DNA from: Acidobacteriaceae bacterium
Lineage (GTDB): Bacteria; Acidobacteriota; Terriglobia; Terriglobales; Acidobacteriaceae
Length of the DNA: 64,000 bases
NCBI GenBank assembly: GCA_003132445.1
Contig: PKXU01000185.1
Location: 1-64,000 of the forward strand
Reading direction: 5' to 3'
Made by a program: the position numbers and the translations under genes. Position 1 is the first letter of the stretch; each line of letters opens with the position of its first letter. This document shows positions 1 to 7,469 of this stretch, one piece after another. The notes beneath the pieces were generated by a model. That model saw only the letters and a list, made by a program, of their open reading frames with translations, did no database searches and had not been told where the DNA came from.

Positions 1-884
1 GTTCCCGTGATAGTCACCGCTGTCCCAACCGCCCCTGAGGATACTGAGAGACTCGTGATGCTCGGAGCGGATACAACGGTGAAAGTCTCTGAATTGCTGT
101 TCACTCCGCTGGCGTTCACAACTACGCTGCCCGTCGCCGCGCCTGTCGGCACCGTCGCCACGATTGACGTCGAACTCCATGTTGTGATCGCCGTGGCCGT
201 CGTACTGTCAAACTTCAGCGTGCTCGAACCCTGCGTAGAGCCAAAGTTACTTCCCGCGATCGTTACCGACGCTCCTACCGCCCCTGTCGTTGGTGAAAGA
301 CTCGTGATAGTAGGAGCAGGTACGACGGTGAAGTTAATGCCATTGGTATTCACTCCGCTGGCGTTTACCACCACGCTGCCATTCGTGGCACCCGTCGGTA
401 CGGTCGTGACAATCGACGTCGCACTCCAACTGGTTATGGTGGCTGCAATGTTGTTGAACTTGACCGTGCCCGTGCCCTGAGTTGAGCCAAAGTTCGTGCC
501 GGTGATCGTTACTGCGGCGCCTACGGCCCCCGTAGTCGTCGACAGGCTCGTGATGCTGGGAGTTGCCAACACTGTGAATGATTTACCACTGCTGGCCACG
601 CCACTGACGGTGACCACTACGTTGCCAGTCGTCGCTCCGGTCGGCACGGTGGTTACGATCGAGGTCGCACTCCAGCTCGTAATCGTCGTCGCCGTCGTGC
701 CATTGAACTTCACGGTGCTCGTGCCTTGAGTTGAGCCGAAGCTGGTGCCCGTGATCGTCACCGAGGCACCAACGGCCCCCGAAGTTGGCGACAAGCTTGT
801 AATGCTCGGAGCCGCAAAAGATGCTGCAGACCAGACCAAACATCCGATGACCAGAGCAACTAGCCGAAATCTATTAAGTGTCAT
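1..884 (-). CDS. Secreted protein with tandem TIG/IPT repeats (C-terminus beyond window)
   Basis: The minus frame is open from the ATG at 884 to the window edge, so this gene is 3'-partial. It starts with a signal peptide (MTLNRFRLVALVIGC..., cleavage near SFA). After that come three complete and part of a fourth tandem unit of 82-83 residues. Each unit has the pattern ITSLSPTSGAVG...VTITG..FGSTQG...KF...W....VPTG...G.VVV..SGV, which is typical of IPT/TIG Ig-like folds. The DNA repeats with a period of about 246-249 nt. TIG domains are extracellular beta-sandwiches used for adhesion or as spacers in surface proteins; the actual ligand is unknown. It lies 54 nt downstream of an RHS-type gene on the same strand, so the two may be co-transcribed. 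Plus-strand ORFs over this stretch are shadows of the repeats. Confidence 0.85.
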   Translation of the reverse strand, partial: MTLNRFRLVALVIGCLVWSAASFAAPSITSLSPTSGAVGASVTITGTSFGSTQGTSTVKFNGTTATTITSWSATSIVTTVPTGATTGNVVVTVSGVASSGKSFTVLATPSITSLSTTTGAVGAAVTITGTNFGSTQGTGTVKFNNIAATITSWSATSIVTTVPTGATNGSVVVNASGVNTNGINFTVVPAPTITSLSPTTGAVGASVTIAGSNFGSTQGSSTLKFDSTTATAITTWSSTSIVATVPTGAATGSVVVNASGVNSNSETFTVVSAPSITSLSVSSGAVGTAVTITG

Positions 885-938
885 GGAAGCTCTTTGTGTG
901 ATGAATCCGTTTCTCTAGTTCCGTCGAAGGGACGGCGC

Positions 939-2000
939 CTAGGGCGCGAAGAAACTCGCACCAGTACTACAGGGCGGATAAGAGACGGTGACCGCGTCCA
1001 CGCCTCCGGCGCGCGCCGAAGTCAGGCCCTGCCCGCAACTGTTGTAAGTGTGGGACTCCAGAACCTTTCCATTCGAATCGAGTACGGCGGTGATAAGGTT
1101 GGGATTAGGATCGTTATACTGGAACGACACCGTGGTGTTGTCCGGTTTGGTGTATTGGATTAGACGTCCCAGAGTGTCATAGGAGTATGACAAAGAAATT
1201 CCGACGTCTGATGTCACACCTGTTACAAGGTAGCTCGTTGGGCTTGCGTACGAGAAGTAAAGATGGCGCGACGCCGGATCAGTGACGGTAACTAGACGAA
1301 ATGAAGGATCGTACGTGAGTGTCGTAACGTTCCCGTTGCGATCGGTGATGGAAAGTAGGTTTCCGCTGTTAATGTCAAAAACTCTTTGTTCGCCGTTCTG
1401 AAAGGTAAGAGTCCAGTTTGTCGTGCTCTGGATTAACGTCGCCACCTTATTAGCGGGCGCGTTTGGTGCGAAAATATCTGTATTGTTGGCTTGTCCGGTA
1501 AATCCGAATGACCAAAAGTTGCCGTCTCCCATGGAGTACTTCATATAGCCGTCGCTGCCGACGAGAATGCTTTCCTCAAAGTTCGAACGCCACTTTTGTC
1601 CGAACATTCCCGTTTTTGAAGCGCTCTCTATAACGGGCCAAAGGCTGTTCCACGTTCTAACGAGCCTGAACCCGCCTCCTATGCCTGGAAGCTGCAGATC
1701 GGTTTCGGCAAAATAGGTGTCGCCGGTTGCGGAATCTACCGGATCGCCGACTCCGGCGCAACAGTGAGTTTCAGGCTGGGCCGGACAGGAAGCATTCTTC
1801 GCGTTAGCAGCGGAACTGAAAGGCCCCGCGCTATGCCAATTTTGCCCGTTTGCGGGGGGCAGGGGCTCACATAGCGCATTCCATTGGTTGTAATTGCCAC
1901 AGATGACTTGCGTTTCGCAGTTTTGAGCCTCAACGTCCAGCCTGCAAGCACATACCACGATGCCACACACGAATGCCACCGCAATACGCTTTCTGATCAT
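939..2000 (-). CDS. Short secreted RHS/YD-repeat protein with DUF6531 domain
   Basis: 353 aa. The start ATG is preceded by GGAGG six bases upstream. A signal peptide (MIRKRIAVAFVCGIVVCACR...EAQ) is followed by a Cys-rich segment. Next comes a DUF6531-like block (about residues 95-170: DPVDSATGDTYFAETDLQLPG, then RLVRTWNS). YD-type repeats follow (ITDRNGNVTTLTYD, YSYDTLGRLIQYT, LESHTYNSCGQGLTSARAGG). RHS proteins build a large beta-cocoon and are normally well over 1000 aa. This one stops after only a few YD repeats (ending SYPPCSTGASFFAP), so it lacks the distal shell and core. It is either a naturally short form or a truncated remnant. The TIG-repeat gene starts 54 nt downstream. It sits in the decayed region upstream of the tRNA-Lys scar. 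Confidence 0.8.
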   Translation of the reverse strand: MIRKRIAVAFVCGIVVCACRLDVEAQNCETQVICGNYNQWNALCEPLPPANGQNWHSAGPFSSAANAKNASCPAQPETHCCAGVGDPVDSATGDTYFAETDLQLPGIGGGFRLVRTWNSLWPVIESASKTGMFGQKWRSNFEESILVGSDGYMKYSMGDGNFWSFGFTGQANNTDIFAPNAPANKVATLIQSTTNWTLTFQNGEQRVFDINSGNLLSITDRNGNVTTLTYDPSFRLVTVTDPASRHLYFSYASPTSYLVTGVTSDVGISLSYSYDTLGRLIQYTKPDNTTVSFQYNDPNPNLITAVLDSNGKVLESHTYNSCGQGLTSARAGGVDAVTVSYPPCSTGASFFAP

Positions 2001-2993
2001 GCATTACCTCCACTTTGTTAAAAAAGCAAATTCATGTCGAACGTCTACCGTGATCAGGTTAGATTCTTTGGTTAAAGAGTAGGAAGGGCACTTATGCGCG
2101 CGACTTGCTGCACCGCTTCGCTTCCTCTCGCTTTCCGAACTAATTCGCCGTCAAGATATTTGTCAACACCACGACGCTGGCGTGACCACCGCAGATCACG
2201 ACCTGACAACCGTTCAGTCTTCAAGGGGAAGAAACAGCAAGAGGAAGGAACGCCCATTCATGGTTACTTCCGCTTGCTTGCAATTGTTGCGGGACTCTAA
2301 ATGCAACAAGCTGTGGATGTCAACAATTAATTCAATGTTTGTCTATGATCACATTTCTCGGTGACCTGGATCGCGATTGCAACCCAAAGTATCGGCTCGA
2401 AGGTATTTACTAAATGCTATCGACGTGGCAAGGGCCAACACAGATTCCTTGTTGTGCACCTTTACTAACCTAGCTTGCCTTGAGGAAAACAGGAGAATAA
2501 CCGAAAGTCCGATTAACCGCATAACGAACTAACGTGATAGGGCGACGCCGGCCCTGTCGTTCGACTCTGCGTCTGCTGAATAGCGAGATTTCTAATGGAA
2601 GATGGTTTTACCATTAACTGTGAATTAGTTTTGTTACGAATTACGAACACAGTCGCGATTAAAAGCCGGATTGAAGCGATTACTGATATGCCTTGCAGTG
2701 TTGACCATTGGGGGACTTTATAATTTGTTACGATTTCCGAATAGGTGTCTCCCAATACACAAGGCTCTGAAGTACGGAACCCCTCAGACGCTTTCAGGAA
2801 TTGTTACACAAGTCAGCTACGTTGCAATATGGGCAGCGTTTTCCTCCCGCGATTCCTACTGCAGTCCGAGATCGGCACGAAAGGACCGACCGCTTTAGCA
2901 AAACGATCGTCGTTCCTCGACGGTTCGTGGCCTGCTCCCCTGTTTTCGGCACAAAGCTGAGTATGATTTGTGCGAAAGAAAGGGGAAGAGAGT
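2001..2993. other. Gene-poor stretch, nothing recognised
   Basis: About 1 kb without a convincing coding frame. The ORFs on both strands are short, overlapping and of low-complexity composition. The stretch is visibly more AT-rich than the rest of the window. It probably consists of decayed mobile or accessory DNA, given the IS remnant and broken genes on its right side. Confidence 0.6.
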
Positions 2994-3097
2994 ATGTCGA
3001 AGAGCAGGCATTACAGAAGCGCAGATGATCGGGGACTGAAGCCGTGGCGAGGTAGGGGTGTCGAAGCACACGCTCTACGCCTGGAAGGTGCTGGAGG
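2994..3097 (+). mobile_element. Degenerate IS3-family OrfA remnant
   Basis: ATG at 2994 with a good ribosome site (aggggaagag) begins MSKSRHY, the usual start of IS3/IS407-type OrfA. Reading then has to switch frames to continue the family pattern: EAQMIG at about 3016-3034, then EVGVSKHTLYAWK at about 3053-3090. The last block is the recognition helix of the OrfA helix-turn-helix. The order and spacing match an OrfA that has lost small pieces and roughly ten codons in the middle. The rest of OrfA and all of OrfB are absent. Similarity to OrfA ends where a HEPN-like reading frame on the minus strand begins (about 3098), so this looks like an old insertion whose far end was deleted. Family assignment is from recognised motifs only. 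Confidence 0.65.
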
Positions 3098-3190
3098 GCA
3101 AACCTCCTCGTCAAAAGCCAAACGTTTGTGAGCCAAGGCGAGCTTCTTGTCCGCGCTCGCGAGAAAGCGTTCGATCTGCGCCTAGTCAAC
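3098..3190 (-). pseudogene. 5' fragment of a HEPN-domain gene
   Basis: Directly after the stop of the nucleotidyltransferase frame, the minus strand reads AQIERFLASADKKLALAH, then KRLAFDEEVC. This resembles the first helix of HEPN proteins encoded next to MNT nucleotidyltransferases. The start is damaged: TTGACTAGGCGC would give a normal MTKAQIERF start if one A were restored (ACTAAGG), and as it stands an in-frame TAG precedes the block. The frame ends at about 3098, where IS3 OrfA sequence begins. More than three quarters of a normal HEPN protein is missing, so the gene is dead. HEPN/MNT pairs are known toxin-antitoxin modules. Confidence 0.6.
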
Positions 3191-3764
3191 CGTGTGTGAC
3201 TTTAGTTTCTTCATTTAAGCCTACGAGCGGAATACGCTTATTGTGCCAAACGTTTTCCAGAAAGGCATCTTTCCGAGCAAGGCGCGACCCGAATTCCTTC
3301 GGTGTTAGCACGGTGTAGGTGATTTCGCGACCTAGTTTCCGCTCAAGCGCTCGCACGGCCTGTGCTAAATCCTCCTCGCGCGGGGAGCCAATTACAAGCA
3401 CGTCTATATCGCTGGCAGCGTCCTGCTGGTTGCTTGCGAATGAGCCGTACAAGTATGCTTTGTCTATTCCCTCAATTCTCTTGAGGGATTGCGCGATCCA
3501 CTTTGCCGCGCCAATAGTCTTTGCAATGATCTTGCGTACTTCATCAGAAAGCGGATACTCCCGGTTTAGTTGAAAATATTTTTGGCGGCCAATCACTTCC
3601 GATCGAAATAGTCCATCGCGCTCCAGGCATCCCAACTCTTTCGATAGGTTAGACGGATCAATCCTCAACCTCTCGGCCAAGTCCCGCAAGTGGTGACGGG
3701 CCGTCGGGTTTGTGAATTAATAAGCCAGTAGTTGCTGGCGTGCCTTGGAGCGAAGATCAAGCAT
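3186..3764 (-). pseudogene. Winged-HTH + MNT-type nucleotidyltransferase, split by one nonsense codon
   Basis: The frame from ATG 3764 reads MLDLRSKARQQLLAY, then TAA at 3719-3717, then FTNPTARHHLRDLAERL and onward without interruption to 3186. The part before the stop is the usual N-terminus of this family (first helix, then L..YFF.NP...HLRDLA). TAT to TAA or a similar single change therefore explains the break. The intact part (restart possible at TTG 3689, 167 aa) has a winged helix-turn-helix (to about residue 45: IDPSNLSKELGCLERDGLF). It is followed by a minimal nucleotidyltransferase with GSFASN and SDIDVLV, the catalytic pattern. Its natural partner is the HEPN fragment immediately downstream. 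The residual protein may be made from TTG 3689 but would lack the first HTH helix. Confidence 0.75.
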
Positions 3765-4117
3765 GTGGTAGGAGATTACCACAAATGTAGTACTAGAGAT
3801 GACAACGGTAAAATGATGGCTATTTGCCAATATCGAGGTCAAACCACTGCTTGCGGGCCACCTGGAGTCACTTAAGAGACTACAGCAGACTACAGCATAA
3901 CGTAGCACTGAGAAGGCCGGATGCTGGATGGTTCAACAAAATGGTTCCTTCGCGCTACAAAGGATGCAGCAAACCGACGTGACATTGTTCGAGACGTCGG
4001 ATTCCGGGCACCCTCCGGGCACCCAGACCGATGTCTTGTTGGCATCTCATTGATTTTGTTGTGTCGTGCATGGAGTAAGCTGGACGTGCAAGCTGTTGTT
4101 TGTAATTGGATTGGCGA
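3765..4117. other. Non-coding stretch between broken NTase gene and tRNA scar
   Basis: About 350 bases with no credible ORF. The two long overlapping frames here run into the tRNA fragment and have no family resemblance. No promoter or hairpin stands out. It would be the distal end of the inferred integrated element. Confidence 0.5.
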
Positions 4118-4164
4118 CCCTTTTAAGGCATGGGTCGCAGGTTCGAGTCCTGCCGCGCTCACCA
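4118..4164 (+). pseudogene. 3' half of tRNA-Lys(TTT) gene; probable attachment-site scar
   Basis: Reading backwards from CCA (4162-4164): discriminator A, acceptor 3' strand cgcgctc, T arm gcagg-ttcgagt-cctgc, variable loop gggtc, anticodon 3' stem ggcat, and loop cttttaa with anticodon TTT. The 5' anticodon stem should be atgcc but is cgacc. No gagcgcg acceptor 5' strand or D arm exists upstream, so only the 3' half is present. The break falls within or just before the anticodon loop. This is a usual crossover site for tyrosine integrases, which leave a 3' tRNA fragment at the far end of an inserted element. The intact gene would lie to the left, outside the window. Confidence 0.75.
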
Positions 4165-4184
4165 TATTTGCGATGAAAAAATAT

Positions 4185-4210
4185 AGGGCCGCTCCTTTGA
4201 GAGCGGCCCT
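4185..4210 (+). terminator. Strong hairpin after tRNA-Lys fragment
   Basis: agggccgctc / gagcggccct form a perfect 10-bp stem with a 6-base loop (ctttga). The T-tract after it is poor. The position, 20 nt after the CCA, suits the terminator of the original tRNA gene. It also lies beyond the 3' end of the minus-strand TIGR03118 gene and may act in both directions. Confidence 0.65.
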
Positions 4211-4254
4211 CCTATTGTCTGGTCAAGCTCTCTTACCCCGAATGACAAGCTTGC

Positions 4255-5346
4255 TCACTTGCTTTCGGATGAGATTACTCCGAACGTTCCGGCGAGGTTG
4301 TTAGCTGGTCCAGCGCTGAAGAATAGCTGGGTGGTTGTTCCATTTTTTCCCAGCCCGTCACCGAACGCGATGCCCCACAGTTGATCAATCGAGATCGGCC
4401 TGTCATGCTCTTCCACCGTGCCAACGAACCGTCCGGTCGTGGGGTTGAACCCGTGGATTTTTCCATGATTGGTGTTGTTCGAAATCAGCAGCGTGTTGCT
4501 CAGTTTTCCGAAATTACTGGGTGCTAAGGCAACCCCCCACGGCTGATTCAGCGGCAGCCCATGGATCAATGGTCTCGGTACTCCAGGTGTCGGCGTGCCG
4601 TCTTCATTAAACTCCTCGACAAATCCGCCGCTCGCTCCGCTAGCGCTGGCAAAGGCTACGTACACTTTCCCATTGATGTCCTGAATTCCGAACGGCACAA
4701 AATCGGATGGCAGCGAGGAATCCGAAAACGCCCCGGCGGCCAGCGTCACGGGAGTGAAAGTGCTGTCGTACACATCCACCTTACCGTTCGCCATGTCCGC
4801 AGCGAATAAAAAGTTTCCCGATGTCTTGTTGGTGATCGCCAAACCGGTGTAGACGGCTGGATGCGGATTCTTATTGGCTGTAGTGTCTACTACCAGGGTC
4901 GCCTGGTTGAAGTTCGACCCCGGGGTCCAGCCGCTGATTGTTCCATCCAGTGTGTCGAACAGGAAAGCAGCCGCAGCCCCGGCTTTAACCTGAAATTCCT
5001 TTGATCCGTTCCACACAATCCCGGTTGGCGAACCCGGGCCATTCAATCCGGTCGACAAATCGGGTCCGTTTCCAGCCGTAGGAATCAGGACCTTTACGGT
5101 CTCCACCTGATTTCCTTCGTTGTCGTACAAAGTTGACCACCCTGATGTGTTGTCACTCACCCACCAGGGTGAGCCCGGACCGTGAACCAGTCCCCAGCCA
5201 TTCACCAGCAACGGATCGTCGTGCTGAGCTTGATTGACTTGGTTGGAAGATAAATTCGTGAGTCGATACTGCGCGACGGCTGCGTTTGAAGCGAAGACCG
5301 GCGCGAGACCCAGGACAAGTGTGAGCGGAATCATGCGACGCTGCAT
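4255..5346 (-). CDS. TIGR03118 family secreted beta-propeller protein
   Basis: 363 aa. ATG preceded by AAAGGAGC. A signal peptide (about residues 1-25, ending AAVAQ) is followed by the family signature: YRLTNLSSNQ...A...DPLLVNGWGL..GPGSPWWVSDN..G.STLY. Further on come PTGIVWN, TLDGTISGW, YTGLAI, FLFAADMANGKVDVYD and WGVALAP, which recur as propeller blades. TIGR03118 proteins are about 340-400 aa, so the length is normal. They are found in Acidobacteria, Planctomycetes and some Proteobacteria; their function is unknown. It stands alone, divergent from the DUF4197 gene. Confidence 0.9.
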   Translation of the reverse strand: MQRRMIPLTLVLGLAPVFASNAAVAQYRLTNLSSNQVNQAQHDDPLLVNGWGLVHGPGSPWWVSDNTSGWSTLYDNEGNQVETVKVLIPTAGNGPDLSTGLNGPGSPTGIVWNGSKEFQVKAGAAAAFLFDTLDGTISGWTPGSNFNQATLVVDTTANKNPHPAVYTGLAITNKTSGNFLFAADMANGKVDVYDSTFTPVTLAAGAFSDSSLPSDFVPFGIQDINGKVYVAFASASGASGGFVEEFNEDGTPTPGVPRPLIHGLPLNQPWGVALAPSNFGKLSNTLLISNNTNHGKIHGFNPTTGRFVGTVEEHDRPISIDQLWGIAFGDGLGKNGTTTQLFFSAGPANNLAGTFGVISSESK

Positions 5347-5667
5347 AGGAAGCTCCTTTATGACGCCAGACCAGAGGCAGGGGAGTGAAGGTGCAAGGCT
5401 CGCAATTCACATTTCTCTGAGTAAGCATCCGAATCCTAGGCCGCATGCCAGCTTCGGGTTGTCAAGGTTCTGTCACGAATTTGTATATTTCTTGCAGAAC
5501 GAAGTTTCAACCGCCTCCAGTACAGGAGTGTGCTCCTTTCGAGGCCGGTGGAGACCGAGATCCCTCGCTGCGCCTGAAGAGCGGCTGCGCTCGGATGACG
5601 CCGCCGCTTTCGAAAGCAAACAGCCCATGCACAGCCGCTCTTGATAGAATCATTCCGCACTTCCTCC
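5347..5667. other. Divergent intergenic region
   Basis: About 320 bases between two divergent genes, presumably holding both promoters; I do not see a convincing -35/-10 pair. Bases about 5559-5605 resemble the scattered ctcgctgcg...ggatgac repeat found between genes elsewhere in this window (for example near 52380). Confidence 0.4.
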
Positions 5668-6405
5668 ATGAAAAAGCTCATGCGTTTTCTGCTTACTCTT
5701 GCCTTGGCGCTATGCGTCTGCGTTTGTGCGGCAGCCCAGATCAATGCAAACGCAAATCGCAAGGAAGCGGACAATCCTTCTGGGCCGGGCGACGCCTCCA
5801 GTCTCAGTGACGACGAGATTGCGGCGGCCCTCAAGCAGGCGCTCGAAGTCGGCTCTACGAAGGCGATTGCAATGGCTGGCCGGTCCGACGGATTTCTGAA
5901 TAACGAAGCCATCCGCATCCTCTTGCCGACGAAACTTCAGTCCGTGGGAAAAGCTATGCGTTTGCTTGGCGAGGGTGACACGGTGGACGACATGGAAATC
6001 GGCATGAACCGCGCCGCCGAACGCGCTACGCCTCAAGCGAAACAGATTTTTCTCGATGCCATCAGCAAGATGACCATTGCCAATCCCCGCCACATCCTGA
6101 CGGGCGGCGTGACCGCGGGCACCGAGTACTTCGAGCAAAACTGTTCCGCGGACATCACCACGGCCTTCACCCCGATTGTCCACAATGCCTTGCAGCGCGG
6201 CGGTGTGACTAAGAAATACGATCATGTCATCAAAACCGCTCCTGGTGGCAGCGCGATTGCCAATGAATTTGATCTGGATAAATACGTCGCGAGCAAAACG
6301 CTGGACGGACTCTTTTATTTACTCGGACAGGAAGAAATAAAAATCCGAACTACACCCTCCGCGCAAACCACACCGCTGCTGAAAGAAGTGTTTGGCTCAA
6401 AATAG
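5668..6405 (+). CDS. DUF4197 secreted protein
   Basis: 245 aa from ATG 5668 (MKKLMRFLLTLALALCVCVCAAAQ, a clear signal peptide). An upstream in-frame TTG at 5641 would only add residues before the signal. The mature part matches DUF4197: ALKQALEVGSTKAI, FLNNEAIRILLP, AMRLLGEGD..DDMEIGMNRAAERA, ILTGG..AGTEYFE, FTPIV..AL, and the end DLDKYVASKTLDGLFYLLGQEE. The family is periplasmic or lipoprotein-like, all-helical and uncharacterised. The length is typical. It lies alone on the plus strand, convergent with a short minus-strand gene. Confidence 0.88.
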   Translation: MKKLMRFLLTLALALCVCVCAAAQINANANRKEADNPSGPGDASSLSDDEIAAALKQALEVGSTKAIAMAGRSDGFLNNEAIRILLPTKLQSVGKAMRLLGEGDTVDDMEIGMNRAAERATPQAKQIFLDAISKMTIANPRHILTGGVTAGTEYFEQNCSADITTAFTPIVHNALQRGGVTKKYDHVIKTAPGGSAIANEFDLDKYVASKTLDGLFYLLGQEEIKIRTTPSAQTTPLLKEVFGSK

Positions 6406-6423
6406 AACCCTTACAGAAAAAGA

Positions 6424-6687
6424 TCACTTATCCAGGCGCAACCACTTCATTTTTAATTCTTCGTCATTTGAAATGGTTCCGTCGGCGCGCCAGGCGGCAA
6501 GATTCGATAGGTTCGCCATCACGATAGACATCCCGTTTAACAGCCTCACAAATATGACGGCTTCATTGGCAGGGCTGAAAAATACCTTATCGACGCTGTT
6601 ATGGGCGCCGTATCCTTGCTGGATCAAGATCAGGATGGCGGTCTCGCCCTCAGTGAGTTCTCTTCGAGGCATAAGCTTGTCGATCAC
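6424..6687 (-). CDS. Small hypothetical protein
   Basis: 87 aa, ending 18 nt past the stop of the convergent DUF4197 gene. It begins MIDKLMPRRELTEGETAIL and contains SVDKVFFSPANEAVIFVRLLNG and WRADGTISNDEELK. The composition (mixed hydrophobic and charged, no frame-shadow bias) is that of a folded cytosolic protein, and no alternative gene covers this stretch. I do not recognise the family. No signal peptide or membrane segment is visible. Confidence 0.5.
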   Translation of the reverse strand: MIDKLMPRRELTEGETAILILIQQGYGAHNSVDKVFFSPANEAVIFVRLLNGMSIVMANLSNLAAWRADGTISNDEELKMKWLRLDK

Positions 6688-6839
6688 TATAGCGCCGTCT
6701 CGGTTGCCTTTCTAACCGAAACTTGCGCTGGCGGTCTGAACGGACCAAGAAATCATTTTGCCAACGACGGAACGAGAATCCCATTGACGCCCCGGTTCGT
6801 CTACACTTTCCTGAGAACAAAGTTCGGGAGGACCAACAT

Positions 6840-7451
6840 TTGCCTGCCATTCGCGCCATTTTCTGGGATGTCGGTGGGGTTCTGCTCACGAACGCCTGGG
6901 ACCACACGGAACGCGCCGCAGCGCTGCAGCGTTTTCAACTCGACGAAAAAGAGTTCCATGCCCGTCACGAGATGGTCGTCTCGTCGTTCGAACGCGGAAA
7001 GATTACGCTCGAAGAATATCTGGACCGCACAGTGTTCTATCGCAAACGCCCATTCACTACAGATGAGTTTCGCGACTATATGTTGTCGTTGTCGCAACCA
7101 TTTCCCGAAGTGCTGGAATTCGCCCAGGCTCTGGCTGATTCCGGCAAATACTTTATGAGCACTCTCAACAACGAATCGCGCGAGCTCAATAATTACCGGA
7201 TCGAAAAGTATGGGCTGCGAAAAATCTTTCGCTTGTTTATCAGCTCTTGCTTCGTGGGCTTTCGCAAGCCGGAGCGCGATATTTATCGCCTGGCGCTGGA
7301 GACGACGCAGATTCCAGCAGAACGATGTTGCTTCATCGACGACCGCGAGCTCAACCTGGAATGTGCCGCCAAGCTCGGAATGAAAACTATCCAGATGCAG
7401 CGAGTGGAGCAACTGAGAGATGACCTGGCGCGGATGGATGTAACGCTCTAA
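6840..7451 (+). CDS. HAD-superfamily phosphatase
   Basis: 203 aa from TTG 6840, chosen because gggagga lies 7-8 bases upstream and the family begins right there (PAIRAIFWDVGGVLLTN). The frame is open further upstream, but that part has no homology-like features. Motif I is WDVGGVL: nucleophile Asp present, and the usual second Asp is replaced by Gly as in YihX-like HADs. Motif II/III is SSCFVGFRKPERDIYRLAL with the conserved Lys. Motif IV is CCFIDDRELNLECAAKLGM. The cap is helical (subfamily IA). It likely dephosphorylates a small sugar or nucleotide phosphate in the cytosol; the substrate is unknown. Confidence 0.85.
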   Translation: MPAIRAIFWDVGGVLLTNAWDHTERAAALQRFQLDEKEFHARHEMVVSSFERGKITLEEYLDRTVFYRKRPFTTDEFRDYMLSLSQPFPEVLEFAQALADSGKYFMSTLNNESRELNNYRIEKYGLRKIFRLFISSCFVGFRKPERDIYRLALETTQIPAERCCFIDDRELNLECAAKLGMKTIQMQRVEQLRDDLARMDVTL

Positions 7452-7469
7452 CCAAACCCGTTCTGGGTG

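Noticed and set aside
7-729. Plus-strand ORFs with regular VTTTLPVVAPVGT repeats
   Set aside because: They are the opposite-strand shadow of the minus-strand TIG repeats, which have a signal peptide and match a known fold.
2794-3189. 131-codon minus ORF beginning MTRRRSNAFSRARTRSSP
   Set aside because: It reads the HEPN fragment and the IS remnant in the wrong frame; the neighbouring frame shows the family motifs.
3890-4165. 91-codon minus ORF beginning MVSAAGLEPATHALKG
   Set aside because: It is the antisense of the tRNA-Lys fragment; such ORFs are a well-known false-gene type.
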